In this document: piece after piece, positions 47,927-57,269 of the stretch | How positions within the stretch are numbered: the stretch's first letter is position 1 | Layout: the number at the start of each line of letters is the position of its first letter | Assembly (NCBI GenBank): GCA_018401465.1 | Contig: JAGYKE010000004.1 | Coordinates: 2,015,857-2,079,856 of the forward strand | From: Aestuariivita sp. | GTDB taxonomy: Bacteria; Pseudomonadota; Alphaproteobacteria; Rhodobacterales; Rhodobacteraceae | Direction of reading: 5' to 3' | DNA length: 64,000 nucleotides | Made by a program: the position numbers and the translations under genes | The notes under the pieces: generated by a model | The model's input: only the letters and a program-made list of their open reading frames with translations | What the model was told of the DNA's origin: nothing | Database searches by the model: none

Positions 47927-48399
47927 CGATATCTCCGCCGCGGCGCGGGCGCGGTCCGTCATTGCCATGTGGGACGAACCGTCGCAAACGCAACCCGCAA
48001 CCTGAAGCGGCGTATCAATCCGCGCCGGTAAAACCTCCGGGAAGAACCGATTTTCCGACCGGGCCGCGCTGCGGCGTCGCAACCCGCCGAATCTGACGCT
48101 CCGATCCGTCCTGAGGTCAACCCGAAATATTCCCGGACGGATGTAAAAATTGCGTTGACGACAGACCCCAACCTACGTCAGTTTGTGTGGGCCGACGACG
48201 TAGCCACAACATCTGGTGTTCAATAGACCAGAAGCGGCTTGCCGGGGCAGGGACAGGGAACGGTTCTCGACATTCCGATCGGAGCGCCCCCGCGGTCATC
48301 GCGGGGCTACGTACCTTTGTCCTTGACCTGCGCCGTCGGCCCCCGCGCGGGGACGCGCGGCGGCGAACAAAAGAACTTGCTGGGAACGAGGCAGCGACA
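47927..48399. other. 473-bp region upstream of nrdJ: leader with inverted repeats
   Basis: No supportable gene. The right-hand 270 bp form the nrdJ upstream region: TTGACG at 48155-48160 as a possible -35 without a clear -10, the inverted repeats at 48173-48232, and a stable hairpin CCCCGCG-GTCAT-CGCGGGG at 48288-48306, followed by another GC palindrome near 48343. The left half (47927-48126) shows nothing I can assign. Confidence 0.6.
48173..48232. promoter_or_regulatory. Two inverted repeats upstream of nrdJ
   Basis: CTACGTC (48173-48179) and GACGTAG (48197-48203) are a perfect 7-bp inverted repeat around 17 bases that include TTTGTGTGGG. TCTGGT (48212-48217) and ACCAGA (48227-48232) form a second one with a 9-bp spacer. 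They lie about 170-230 bp before the nrdJ ATG. NrdR is the obvious candidate regulator, but the sequences do not match its usual box closely, so the identity is open. Confidence 0.45.
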
Positions 48400-51300
48400 A
48401 TGAAAATCGAAAGAAAATTCACCGCCGAAGGGCAAGACGCCTATGCAGGGGTCGATTTCGTGTCGGCCACCTCCGAGATCCGCAATCCCGACGGGTCCAT
48501 CGTGTTCCGGCTCGAGAACATCGAGATTCCGGCCCGTTGGAGCCAGGTCGCCAGCGATGTGATCGCGCAGAAATACTTCCGCAAGGCCGGCATTCCCAAC
48601 AGCGTCAAGCGCGTCCGCGAAAAGGACGTCCCCGAATTCCTCTGGCGCTCGGCGCCCGCCGACGACAATGACGGCTTCGGTGGCGAAACCTCGGCCAAGC
48701 AGGTCTTCGACCGTCTCGCCGGCGCCTGGGCCTATTGGGGCTGGAAGGGCGGCTACTTCACCACCGAAGCGGACGCACGCGCCTATTTCGACGAAATGCG
48801 CCACATGCTGGCCACCCAGCGCGCCGCGCCGAATTCGCCCCAGTGGTTCAACACCGGCCTGCACTGGGCCTACGGCATCGACGGTCCCAGCCAGGGCCAT
48901 TACTATGTCGACTACAAGACCGGGAAGCTGACCAAGTCGAAGTCGGCCTATGAACATCCCCAGCCGCATGCCTGCTTCATTCAGGGCGTCCAGGACGACC
49001 TGGTGAACGAAGGCGGCATTATGGACCTCTGGGTGCGCGAGGCGCGCCTGTTCAAATACGGCTCGGGCACCGGCACCAACTTCAGCCATCTGCGTGGAGA
49101 AGGCGAAAAGCTCTCGGGCGGCGGCAAGTCCTCGGGCCTGATGGGCTTTCTCAAGATCGGCGACCGCGCCGCGGGCGCGATCAAGTCGGGCGGCACCACC
49201 CGCCGCGCCGCCAAGATGGTGATTGTCGACGCCGACCACCCCGATATCGAAGCCTTCATCGACTGGAAGGTCGTGGAAGAACAGAAGGTGGCTTCGATCG
49301 TCGCCGGCTCCAAGATGCACGAGAAGAAGCTCAACGCCATCTTCGCCGCGATCAAGTCCTGGGACGGCGTGCTGGAAGACGCAGTCGACCCGGCGAAGAA
49401 CGATGCGCTCAAGGCCGCGGTGCGCGAGGCCAAGAAGGTCTCGATCCCCGAAACCTATGTCAAGCGCGTGCTCGACTATGCGCGGCAGGGGTATTCGTCG
49501 ATCGAATTCCCGACCTACAACACCGACTGGGATTCCGAGGCCTACAGCTCGGTCTCGGGCCAGAACTCGAACAACTCGATCCGGGTGACCGACGCTTTCC
49601 TGAAGGCGGTCGAGAATGACGCCGACTGGCATCTCATCAGCCGGGTCAACGGCAAGCCCACCAAGACGGTGAAGGCGCGCGACCTGTGGGAAAAGGTCGG
49701 CCATGCCGCATGGGCCTGCGCCGATCCGGGCATCCAGTATCACGACACGGTCAACGCCTGGCACACCTGCCCCGAAGACGGTGCGATCCGCGGATCGAAC
49801 CCCTGTTCGGAATACATGTTCCTCGACGACACGGCCTGCAACCTCGCGTCCATGAACCTGCTCACCTTCCTCAAGGACGGTGAATTCCAGGTCGAAGACT
49901 ACATGCACGCGACCCGGCTCTGGACCGTGACGCTCGAAATCTCGGTCACGATGGCGCAGTTCCCGTCGAAGGAAATCGCGCAGCTGTCCTACGACTTCCG
50001 CACGCTGGGTCTGGGCTATGCCAATATCGGCGGTCTGCTGATGAACATGGGGCATGGCTATGACAGTGCCGAAGGCCGCGCGCTCTGCGGCGCGCTGACG
50101 GCGATCATGACCGGTGTCTCCTATGCCACCTCGGCGGAAATGGCGGGCGAACTGGGCGCCTTCTCCGGCTACCAGCGCAACGCGGCCCACATGCTGCGCG
50201 TCATCCGCAACCACCGCAACGCGGCCTACGGCGCGACGACGGGCTACGAGGATGTCAACGTCAAGCCGGTGCCGCTCGACCACGCCAATTGCCCCGACCC
50301 GCGTCTGGTGGACATTGCCATGTCCGCATGGGACGAGGCGCTGAAGCTTGGCGAAAAGCACGGCTACCGCAACGCGCAGTCCACCGTGATCGCGCCCACC
50401 GGCACGATCGGCCTTGTGATGGATTGCGACACAACGGGGATCGAGCCCGACTTCGCGCTGGTGAAGTTCAAGAAGCTGGCCGGTGGCGGCTACTTCAAGA
50501 TCATCAACCACTCGGTGCCTGCCGCGCTTGAAAAGCTGGGCTATGGATCGGCCCAGATCGAAGAGATCATCGCCTATGCCGTGGGCCATGGCTCCATCGG
50601 CAACTGCCCGGCGATCAACGCCACCTCGCTCGCCGGTCACGGCTTCGGCGCGGCCGAGATCGCCAAGGTGGAAGCCGCGCTGGAAAGCGCCTTCGACATC
50701 CGCTTCGTCTTCAACCAGTGGACGCTGGGCGAAAGCTTCTGCCGCGAAGTCCTTGGAATTCCCGTGGAAAAGCTGAACGATCCCACCTTCGACCTGCTGC
50801 GGCACCTGGGCTATACCAAGAAGGATATCGAGGCTGCCAATGACCATGTCTGCGGGACGATGACGCTCGAAGGGGCGCCGCATCTGAAGCAGCAGCACTA
50901 CCACATCTTCGACTGCGCCAACCCCTGCGGCAAGAAGGGCAAGCGCTTCCTGTCGGTGGGCAGCCACATCCACATGATGGCGGCGGCGCAAAGCTTCATC
51001 TCGGGCGCGATCTCCAAGACGATCAACATGCCGAATGACGCCACGATCGAGGATTGCCAGAAGGCATACGAGCTGTCCTGGTCGCTGGGCATCAAGGCCA
51101 ACGCGCTCTACCGTGACGGATCGAAGCTGTCGCAGCCGCTCGCCTCCGCGCTGGTCGAAGATGATGACGAAGCAGCCGAGATCCTTGAGACCGGCACGCC
51201 GACACAGAAGGCGCAGGTGCTGGCCGAGAAGATCATCGAGAAGGTGATCGTCAAGGAAATCGTCAAGTCGCACCGCGAAAAGATGCCCCACCGCCGCAAG

Positions 51301-52092
51301 GGCTATACCCAGAAGGCGATCGTGGGCGGTCACAAGGTCTACCTGCGCACCGGCGAATACGAAGACGGCACGCTGGGCGAGATCTTCATCGACATGCACA
51401 AGGAAGGGGCCGGCTTCCGGGCGATGATGAACAACTTCGCCATCGCGGTGTCCGTGGGTCTGCAATATGGCGTGCCGCTGGAGGAATTCGTCGACGCCTT
51501 CACCTTCACCAAGTTCGAACCGGCGGGCATGGTGCAGGGCAACGACTCGATCAAGAACGCGACGTCGATCCTTGATTACGTGTTCCGGGAACTCGCCGTC
51601 TCCTATCTCGACCGGACGGATCTCGCCCATGTGAAACCGCAAGGCGCAAGCTTCGACGATCTCGGTCGCGGAGTTGAGGAAGGCGTCGCAAACGTCTCGG
51701 AACTCAGCGAAAACGCTGCGTCCCGGTCGCTCGAGGTGCTCAGGCAGATCAGCTCCACTGGCTATCTGCGCAAGCGCCTGCCGCAGGAACTGGTGGTTTT
51801 TCAGGGCGGCCAGACGCTGGGCGCGACCGCGCTGAAGGGCATGGTCGATCCGGTCGGCACACTGCAGGCGCTGGTGCCCCAGACCGCCACTGCAGCTGTG
51901 GCCACCGGCTTCAGCGAGACGCAGGTGTCCTATGCCGCCATCTCGACCGACACCGGCCTCGATGCCCGCACCAAGGCGAAGATGCAGGGCTATGAAGGCG
52001 AAGCCTGCGGCGAATGCGGCAACTACACGCTGGTGCGCAATGGTACCTGCATGAAGTGCAACACCTGCGGCGGGACATCGGGCTGCAGCTGA
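48400..52092 (+). CDS. nrdJ: Adenosylcobalamin-dependent ribonucleoside-diphosphate reductase
   Basis: A 1230-residue class II ribonucleotide reductase, making deoxyribonucleotides with adenosylcobalamin and no oxygen requirement. It has the glycyl-barrel active-site block [20 protein letters not shown] (the N-x-C-x-E set), [18 protein letters not shown] and the C-terminal redox and zinc-ribbon cysteines [20 protein letters not shown] followed by CGGTSGC. A long insert near 930-1000 is typical of this subgroup. ATG 48400 follows GAGG at about ten bases. Ends with a strong intrinsic terminator. Cobalamin use links it loosely to the MttB gene next door, whose family also uses cobalamin. Confidence 0.97.
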   Translation: MKIERKFTAEGQDAYAGVDFVSATSEIRNPDGSIVFRLENIEIPARWSQVASDVIAQKYFRKAGIPNSVKRVREKDVPEFLWRSAPADDNDGFGGETSAKQVFDRLAGAWAYWGWKGGYFTTEADARAYFDEMRHMLATQRAAPNSPQWFNTGLHWAYGIDGPSQGHYYVDYKTGKLTKSKSAYEHPQPHACFIQGVQDDLVNEGGIMDLWVREARLFKYGSGTGTNFSHLRGEGEKLSGGGKSSGLMGFLKIGDRAAGAIKSGGTTRRAAKMVIVDADHPDIEAFIDWKVVEEQKVASIVAGSKMHEKKLNAIFAAIKSWDGVLEDAVDPAKNDALKAAVREAKKVSIPETYVKRVLDYARQGYSSIEFPTYNTDWDSEAYSSVSGQNSNNSIRVTDAFLKAVENDADWHLISRVNGKPTKTVKARDLWEKVGHAAWACADPGIQYHDTVNAWHTCPEDGAIRGSNPCSEYMFLDDTACNLASMNLLTFLKDGEFQVEDYMHATRLWTVTLEISVTMAQFPSKEIAQLSYDFRTLGLGYANIGGLLMNMGHGYDSAEGRALCGALTAIMTGVSYATSAEMAGELGAFSGYQRNAAHMLRVIRNHRNAAYGATTGYEDVNVKPVPLDHANCPDPRLVDIAMSAWDEALKLGEKHGYRNAQSTVIAPTGTIGLVMDCDTTGIEPDFALVKFKKLAGGGYFKIINHSVPAALEKLGYGSAQIEEIIAYAVGHGSIGNCPAINATSLAGHGFGAAEIAKVEAALESAFDIRFVFNQWTLGESFCREVLGIPVEKLNDPTFDLLRHLGYTKKDIEAANDHVCGTMTLEGAPHLKQQHYHIFDCANPCGKKGKRFLSVGSHIHMMAAAQSFISGAISKTINMPNDATIEDCQKAYELSWSLGIKANALYRDGSKLSQPLASALVEDDDEAAEILETGTPTQKAQVLAEKIIEKVIVKEIVKSHREKMPHRRKGYTQKAIVGGHKVYLRTGEYEDGTLGEIFIDMHKEGAGFRAMMNNFAIAVSVGLQYGVPLEEFVDAFTFTKFEPAGMVQGNDSIKNATSILDYVFRELAVSYLDRTDLAHVKPQGASFDDLGRGVEEGVANVSELSENAASRSLEVLRQISSTGYLRKRLPQELVVFQGGQTLGATALKGMVDPVGTLQALVPQTATAAVATGFSETQVSYAAISTDTGLDARTKAKMQGYEGEACGECGNYTLVRNGTCMKCNTCGGTSGCS

Positions 52093-52123
52093 CGGAACCG
52101 CGCCCCCGCAGGGGGGCCGCGCA

Positions 52124-52155
52124 GGGGTCGCCTCTCCCACGGGGGAGGCGACCCC
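52124..52155. other. Long perfect stem-loop after nrdJ
   Basis: Arms GGGGTCGCCTC (52124-52134) and GAGGCGACCCC (52145-52155) are an 11-bp perfect inverted repeat; CCC at 52136-52138 and GGG at 52142-52144 can extend it. No U-tract follows. It lies 32 bp after the nrdJ stop and well before the intrinsic terminator at 52292, so it may protect or process the mRNA end. Confidence 0.7.
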
Positions 52156-52291
52156 GCCGAAGACAGGGTGGGGACGGCCGACCGGTTCTTGCCCACCTTT
52201 CCACGGGGCGGGTGCGCTCGCCCCTGACGACGCTCAGGCCGCAGGCAAAAAACTCCGGGCGGTAACGAATCGAGCCTGAGCGGCGAAACTC

Positions 52292-52318
52292 AAAGGGGGG
52301 CGCGAGCCCCCCTTTTTT
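52292..52318 (+). terminator. Intrinsic terminator of nrdJ
   Basis: A GGGGGGC-GCGA-GCCCCCC hairpin followed by six Ts, about 200 bp after the nrdJ stop. A weaker T-run on the other side could also help end the minus-strand mttB transcript. Confidence 0.92.
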
Positions 52319-52359
52319 CGTGGCGCGCGGATGGCCCGCGCGCCTTGTCTGTCAGGGGC

Positions 52360-53907
52360 TTACGCCCTGAGGTGAATGTTGAACCGCGCCCGGATCGCCG
52401 CATCGGTTTCGGGGTCGAACCGCGCCGCCGAAGGCTCTGCCAGAATCGCCTCCTTCTTCGCGATGGCGCGTTCGATCAGGCCGGGTTTGCCCTTCTCGGC
52501 CCATTCCTTGGGCGAGGTGCGGTCGCCGCAGGTCGGATAGACATGGTCGCTCTGCATCCGCCCCAGCGTCTGGTCAGTGCCAAGGTAATGGTTCGGCCCG
52601 CCCATGCAGACGCGCGCGATCTCCTCCACCGAGAGTGTCTCGTCATCCACCTCGATCCCGCGCACGCAGCGCAGCGCCTGACCGATCAGGTCGTCGCCGA
52701 GGATCAGGCTTTCATGGCAGAAGCCCAGAAGCGACGCATGCATCCCTGCCGCCTCGTAGACCATGTTCAGCCCCGACAGCCCCGCCATGACGTTGGAACA
52801 CATCTGTTCCCAGCCTGCCTGCATGTCGGGCAGCTTCGAATCGCTCGCCCCCGCCGCCGCGCCGCCGGGCACGCCGTAGAACTGGTGCATCTGCGCGCAG
52901 CCCGCCGTCAGCAGGGCCTGTTCGCCCGACCCGATCGACATCGCGCCCGTCCGCAGATCCAGCCCGAAGGGCCAGGTGCCGAAGATCGCCGGATGCCCCG
53001 GTTTGACCGCGTTGACATAGACAAGGCCCGCCAGACATTCCGCCACCGCCTGCACGATCGCGCCTGCGATGGTCGACGGCGCCGTCGCCCCCGCCATGCC
53101 CGCCGAGAGAAGCAGGATCGGCATGCCGCCCTTGATGCATTCCTCCATCACCTGGCAGCTCTCGGTCGCGAATTTCATCGGAGGGACGACGAAGCAGTTG
53201 GAATTGCTGACAAAAGGCCGCTCGCGCCACTTGTCCTCGCCCCCCGCCATCAGGTGCAGCATCTCGAATGCCGGCGCCACGTGCGAGGGTTCGGTAAAGG
53301 AGGTGCCCACATGCTTCGTGGTGCCCGCGCAGCAGGCATAGAGCGTGTTGAGGTCCATGTCGCGGTTGTCGACGATGTCGCGGCAGACCATGGGGCGCTG
53401 CACGAAATGGATGTTGTCGAGCCGGTCGGCGATCCGCGCGGCGTCGAACAGGTCCTGCACCGTCGATTCGCGGTAGCTTTCGGTCAGCACGTCCACCATG
53501 TGCACCGCCGCGCCCGCCGTGCCGTAATGCACCCGCGTGCCCGACAGCTCCATGTCGTGGCGCGGATCGCGCCCGAACAGGGTGATCTGCCGGTTCGCCA
53601 TCGCGATCGTGTCCTCGACCAGCGCGCGGGGAAACCGGATGCGCCCGTCCTCGCCCAGCACGGCCCCCGCGCCGGTCAGATACGCGATCCCGCTCGGCGG
53701 CGCGTCGGCCAGCCCCACCCGCTCCAGCACGTCGAGCACGGCGGTATGGATGCGCTGCATCCCTTCGTCGGTCAGGGGTTTCAGGGTTCCACCGCTGAGC
53801 CCCGGCCGCACCGGCCGCAGATGGTCTGCCAAGGGCGCGCTGCGCGCGGCCCGACGGCTGGCCCGGCCGCCCGAGCGGCCGGAAGAAATGCTGGTCTGTT
53901 CGTTCAT
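52360..53907 (-). CDS. Trimethylamine methyltransferase (MttB) family protein without pyrrolysine
   Basis: A 515-residue MttB-superfamily methyltransferase with no in-frame amber codon, hence a non-pyrrolysine homologue. Family blocks: MVDVLTESYRESTVQDLFDA, VKPGHPAIFGTWPFG and GSGEQALLTAGCAQMHQFYG. Non-pyrrolysine homologues of known function move methyl groups from glycine betaine or other quaternary amines to a cobalamin protein. No corrinoid protein or reactivase is next to it, so its partner must lie elsewhere. The N-terminal 35 residues (SGRSGGRASRRAARS) are basic and low-complexity. ATG 53907 is chosen because the conserved part follows closely; a longer reading is not plausible. Confidence 0.92.
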   Translation of the reverse strand: MNEQTSISSGRSGGRASRRAARSAPLADHLRPVRPGLSGGTLKPLTDEGMQRIHTAVLDVLERVGLADAPPSGIAYLTGAGAVLGEDGRIRFPRALVEDTIAMANRQITLFGRDPRHDMELSGTRVHYGTAGAAVHMVDVLTESYRESTVQDLFDAARIADRLDNIHFVQRPMVCRDIVDNRDMDLNTLYACCAGTTKHVGTSFTEPSHVAPAFEMLHLMAGGEDKWRERPFVSNSNCFVVPPMKFATESCQVMEECIKGGMPILLLSAGMAGATAPSTIAGAIVQAVAECLAGLVYVNAVKPGHPAIFGTWPFGLDLRTGAMSIGSGEQALLTAGCAQMHQFYGVPGGAAAGASDSKLPDMQAGWEQMCSNVMAGLSGLNMVYEAAGMHASLLGFCHESLILGDDLIGQALRCVRGIEVDDETLSVEEIARVCMGGPNHYLGTDQTLGRMQSDHVYPTCGDRTSPKEWAEKGKPGLIERAIAKKEAILAEPSAARFDPETDAAIRARFNIHLRA

Positions 53908-54148
53908 GTCCGTCTGGTCCTGTCTGAATGGGTCGAAACACGCGTTCAGACGGGCAGGGGACCCCCACGCGCGGCACGGCCACGCTCGGCACCGATGGTG
54001 CGCACCACAAGGACGATCATGCAGAACTGGCTTTGCACGCGGGCGGTTTCCGGAACGATTGCCGCGTGACGCTAGGCAACCGACGGGCAGGGGTCTGTCC
54101 TGTTTGCGGCCCGATGTCGCGAATGGCACATCGACCGGTGCACGTCCC

Positions 54149-55327
54149 TCAGCCCGCCCGGGCCAGTTCTGCGGCGAAATTGCAAAGCGTCTGCAGCGCC
54201 GTCTTGAACCGGTCATCCGCGACCGTCATCGCGACGCGCAGATGGCCTGCGGCGGCGGCACCGAAGCTTTCGCCCGGCATCACTGCGATGCGGTGCCGCT
54301 CCAGCAGACGCCCGGCGAAGTCCTCGCCCGACAGGCCCGTGGCCCGGATATCCAGCATCACATACATCGCACCGCCGCTGGGCACCGACCCCACGATGTT
54401 CTGCCCCGCCAGCACCGTCCGCGCGATGTCGCGGCGGCGGCGGAAGGGGTCTGCGATCCGCGCCTCCATCTCCGGCCCCGCCTCCAGCGCGAAAAGTGCT
54501 GCATCCTGAATGAAGCCCGGCACGCCATAGGTCGTATGCGTGCCCAGATTGATCAGGTGGCCGATCACCTCTTCCGGTCCCACGATCCAGCCGCAGCGCG
54601 ACCCGGTCATCGCATGGCTTTTCGACATCGACCCGATCACCAGCGTCCGCGCGGCCATCCCGGGCAGGGCGCGCGGGCTCAGATGCGCGCCTTCCCAGAC
54701 CTGAGTGTCATAGACCTCGTCCGAGATGAGCCAGAGATCATGATCGGCGCAGACCTGCGCGATCCCCTCAGTGGTGGCGCGGTCATAGACGACGCCGGTG
54801 GGGTTGTTGGGCGAATTGACCAGCAAAGACCGCGCCCCCGGTGCGGCGGCGGCAAGGTCCTCGGCGCGCGGCTGAAAGGCATCCTCGGGCCGGGTGCGTA
54901 CGGCCTGCGCCAGCGCGCCCACCGCGCGGATCGTGCCGGGATAGGTGGCGTAATAGGGATCGATGAAGAGCGCGGTGTCGCCTTCGTCGCAGACCGCATG
55001 ATGGGCGGCGAAGAGCGCCGCCTGGCCGCCCGGCGTGATCAGCACGTTCTCCGGGCCGGTCCTGACACCCGTGCGCGCCTCGATGCGCTGCGCCACGGCC
55101 GCGCGCAGGGCGGGCACCCCGGGGATCGACGCATAACCCGTATGCCCCCCGATGGCCGAGCCATGCATCGCCGTCAGGATCGCGGGGTCGGTGCGGACGT
55201 CATGTTCCCCGATGGTGAGTTCCGTCACCTCCAGGCCCGCCGCGATCATCTCGCGCGCACGGTTGAACAGGCCCCAGCCGCCCGTTCCATCATCGGTCAG
55301 ATGGGTGATGCGGTGTGACAGTCTCAT
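54149..55327 (-). CDS. Fold-type I aminotransferase
   Basis: A 392-residue aspartate-aminotransferase-like enzyme. PLP lysine in IGSMSKSHAMTGSRCGWIV; further blocks are TIGEHDVRTDPAILTAM, LLVNSPNNPTGVVY and LISDEVYDTQVW. The substrate is unknown. ATG 55327 (MRLSHRITHLTDD) is chosen over the upstream in-frame start at 55366. A 241-bp gap separates it from mttB on the same strand, and it is divergent from cysS. Confidence 0.9.
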   Translation of the reverse strand: MRLSHRITHLTDDGTGGWGLFNRAREMIAAGLEVTELTIGEHDVRTDPAILTAMHGSAIGGHTGYASIPGVPALRAAVAQRIEARTGVRTGPENVLITPGGQAALFAAHHAVCDEGDTALFIDPYYATYPGTIRAVGALAQAVRTRPEDAFQPRAEDLAAAAPGARSLLVNSPNNPTGVVYDRATTEGIAQVCADHDLWLISDEVYDTQVWEGAHLSPRALPGMAARTLVIGSMSKSHAMTGSRCGWIVGPEEVIGHLINLGTHTTYGVPGFIQDAALFALEAGPEMEARIADPFRRRRDIARTVLAGQNIVGSVPSGGAMYVMLDIRATGLSGEDFAGRLLERHRIAVMPGESFGAAAAGHLRVAMTVADDRFKTALQTLCNFAAELARAG

Positions 55328-55539
55328 GGCTTGGTCCCCGGGTCCGGTCGGGCCGAAAAGGGTCACGGGGGCGGGCGATTGTCAACCGCGCCGGGGCGTG
55401 CTAACGACACACCATGAAACACGGCACCTGCATTCCCTGCACCTGCATTACCTGCTGACATCAGCGGGCCTGTTTCCTTTTGCCAATCCGACAGATCGAA
55501 ACTACTGAGGCCCGCGCAACGCCCGCGTGAGGATCGCCC

Positions 55540-57039
55540 ATGGTCGAGATCAGACTGACCAACAGCATGACCCGCAAGAAGGAAACGCTTGTGCCGATCC
55601 GGCCCGGGCAGGTGTCGATGTATGTCTGCGGCCCAACGGTCTATGACCGCGCGCATCTGGGCAATGCGCGCCCCGTGGTGGTCTTCGACGTGCTGTTCCG
55701 GCTTCTGCGGCATGTTTATGGCGAAGATGCAGTGACTTACGTGCGGAACTTCACGGACGTGGACGACCGGATCAACGAGACCGCGCAGAAGCGCAAGGCG
55801 GCGGGTGCGACAGGCACGCTCGAGGATCTGATCCGCGAACGGTCCGACGAGACGATCCGCTGGTATCACGACGACATGGACGCCGTCGGCGCCCTGCGCC
55901 CGACGCATGAACCCCGCGCGACCGAATACATCCCCCAGATGGTGGCGATGATCGAAGATCTCATCGCCAAGGGCTTCGCCTATGAAAACGAAGGCCATGT
56001 CCTGTTCCGCGTGCGCCGCTACGCCGAATACGGACAACTCTCGGGCCGGTCGGTCGAGGACATGATCGCCGGCGCAAGGGTCGAGGTGGCTCCTTACAAG
56101 GAAGACCCGATGGACTTCGTCCTGTGGAAGCCGTCCGATGACGACCTTCCCGGCTGGCCGTCGCCTTGGGGCCGTGGCCGCCCCGGCTGGCACATCGAAT
56201 GCTCGGCCATGAGTTACGCGCTGCTGGGTGACAGTTTCGACATCCACGGCGGCGGCAACGACCTGCTGTTCCCTCACCACGAGAACGAGATCGCGCAAAG
56301 CTGCTGCGCCCACCCCGAAGGCAGCTTCGCGTCGATCTGGCTGCATAACGAGATGCTGCAGGTCGAGGGCAAGAAGATGTCCAAGAGCTTGGGCAACTTC
56401 TTCACCGTGCGCGATCTTCTGGACAAGGGCGTGCCGGGCTGGAATGGCGTTCCAGGTGATGTAATCCGCTACGTCTTTCTTCTGACTCACTACAGGAAAC
56501 CGATGGATTGGCGACAGGCGACTGCGATTACCGCCAAGCAGCGGTTGGACATCTGGTCTTCCGAGGTTCAATCGAACAGGGAATTGGAGCGGGAGTTCAA
56601 ACAAGATCGCGACGAGTTTGTCCGAAACTATGTAGATCCGACCGTTGTCGAAGCATTGGCCGATGATCTGAACACATCCAACGCACTTACCACTTTGATT
56701 GCGGCTGGGAAGAAGCTCGAAGGTTTGAGCCGCGTGCAGTTCACAGATGATGAAGTCGAGACAATTCAACGACAGCTAGTCGCCGGGTGCTATTTGATTG
56801 GGATTGACCTTTACCATTATGCGAATGCTATCTCCCGGGGTTCCTTCAACCTTTCTGATTTTGCCTCCAAACTGACCGCCCTCCGCGAAACCGCCATGCA
56901 GACCAAGGACTTCTCCGCCGTCGATGCGCTCAAGTCCTCCTTGCTTGCCGCCGGTGCCGAGGTCCGCATGACCAAGGCCGGCGTCGAGGTGATTCCGGGA
57001 CCGAACTTCGATCCGGCGAAACTGGAGCCCCTCAAATGA
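55540..57039 (+). CDS. cysS: Cysteine-tRNA ligase, with a foreign-looking internal segment
   Basis: A 499-residue class I synthetase. Zinc and substrate residues are in [19 protein letters not shown] (Cys30, HIGH-type HLGN); [19 protein letters not shown] follows; the KMSKS loop is [11 protein letters not shown] (residues 279-283). The anticodon-binding part follows. Bases 56461-56880, covering residues 308-447, are about 51% GC and use many A/T-ending codons, unlike both ends of the gene. The reading frame is intact, so the gene looks functional but mosaic. ATG 55540 follows a GAGGATCGCCC. Confidence 0.95.
   Translation: MVEIRLTNSMTRKKETLVPIRPGQVSMYVCGPTVYDRAHLGNARPVVVFDVLFRLLRHVYGEDAVTYVRNFTDVDDRINETAQKRKAAGATGTLEDLIRERSDETIRWYHDDMDAVGALRPTHEPRATEYIPQMVAMIEDLIAKGFAYENEGHVLFRVRRYAEYGQLSGRSVEDMIAGARVEVAPYKEDPMDFVLWKPSDDDLPGWPSPWGRGRPGWHIECSAMSYALLGDSFDIHGGGNDLLFPHHENEIAQSCCAHPEGSFASIWLHNEMLQVEGKKMSKSLGNFFTVRDLLDKGVPGWNGVPGDVIRYVFLLTHYRKPMDWRQATAITAKQRLDIWSSEVQSNRELEREFKQDRDEFVRNYVDPTVVEALADDLNTSNALTTLIAAGKKLEGLSRVQFTDDEVETIQRQLVAGCYLIGIDLYHYANAISRGSFNLSDFASKLTALRETAMQTKDFSAVDALKSSLLAAGAEVRMTKAGVEVIPGPNFDPAKLEPLK
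56461..56880 (+). other. Low-GC segment inside cysS, probable recombinant tract
   Basis: Hand counts per 60 bases give 31, 33, 29, 28, 34, 26 and 32 G+C (213 of 420, 50.7%). The lines outside it give 39 and 37 before (56281, 56401) and 38 after (56881) out of 60. The change is sharp at both ends, near 56460 and 56870, and lies entirely within the coding frame. Confidence 0.75.
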
Positions 57040-57055
57040 CCTTGCGTCGAACAGA

Positions 57056-57168
57056 GGTTCGCCCCCGGCCCGAGGGTGGGGGCGGTTTCGCCCCCGCGTC
57101 GCGCCAAAGGCGCGCTCCTTCGGAGCGACGGGGCGGGTCGGGGGCGAACCGGGCCGCAAGCGGCCCGG
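57056..57168. repeat. Multibranched palindromic element between cysS and cimA
   Basis: An outer stem pairs 57056-57072 (GGTTCGCCCCCGGCCCG) with 57134-57150 (CGGGTCGGGGGCGAACC), 17 bp with one G-U. Inside are GGGGGCG-GTTT-CGCCCCC (57078-57095) and GCGCC-AAA-GGCGC then GCTCC-TTC-GGAGC. An adjoining hairpin CCGGGCCG-CAAG-CGGCCCGG ends at 57168. It begins 17 bp after the cysS stop. It could be a transcript end, a repeat of REP/BIME type, or a regulatory leader for cimA. No U-tract follows. Confidence 0.75.
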
Positions 57169-57254
57169 AAGAAAAAAGAAGGTTCAGGTGCGCAAATGCT
57201 AACAAAACCTTAATCTACCCCCATAACCCCCTGAAATCACTCACGCCAAAAGGC

Positions 57255-57269
57255 GTCCCATCATGGGAC
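57255..57269. promoter_or_regulatory. Palindrome over the cimA start codon
   Basis: GTCCCAT (57255-57261), C, ATGGGAC (57263-57269) is a perfect palindrome whose right arm contains the ATG. As RNA it would hide the start codon; as DNA it could be an operator. Confidence 0.5.

Noticed and set aside
48240-48310. Cobalamin riboswitch in the nrdJ leader
   Set aside because: GGGAACGGT and CGCCCCCGCGG loosely resemble the B12-box region, but the spacing is wrong and the conserved downstream elements are missing. Repression of a cobalamin-using enzyme by cobalamin would also be odd.
48307-52140. Open frame of over 1200 codons opposite nrdJ
   Set aside because: No recognisable domain and codon bias explained by the sense gene. 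nrdJ has full active-site motifs.
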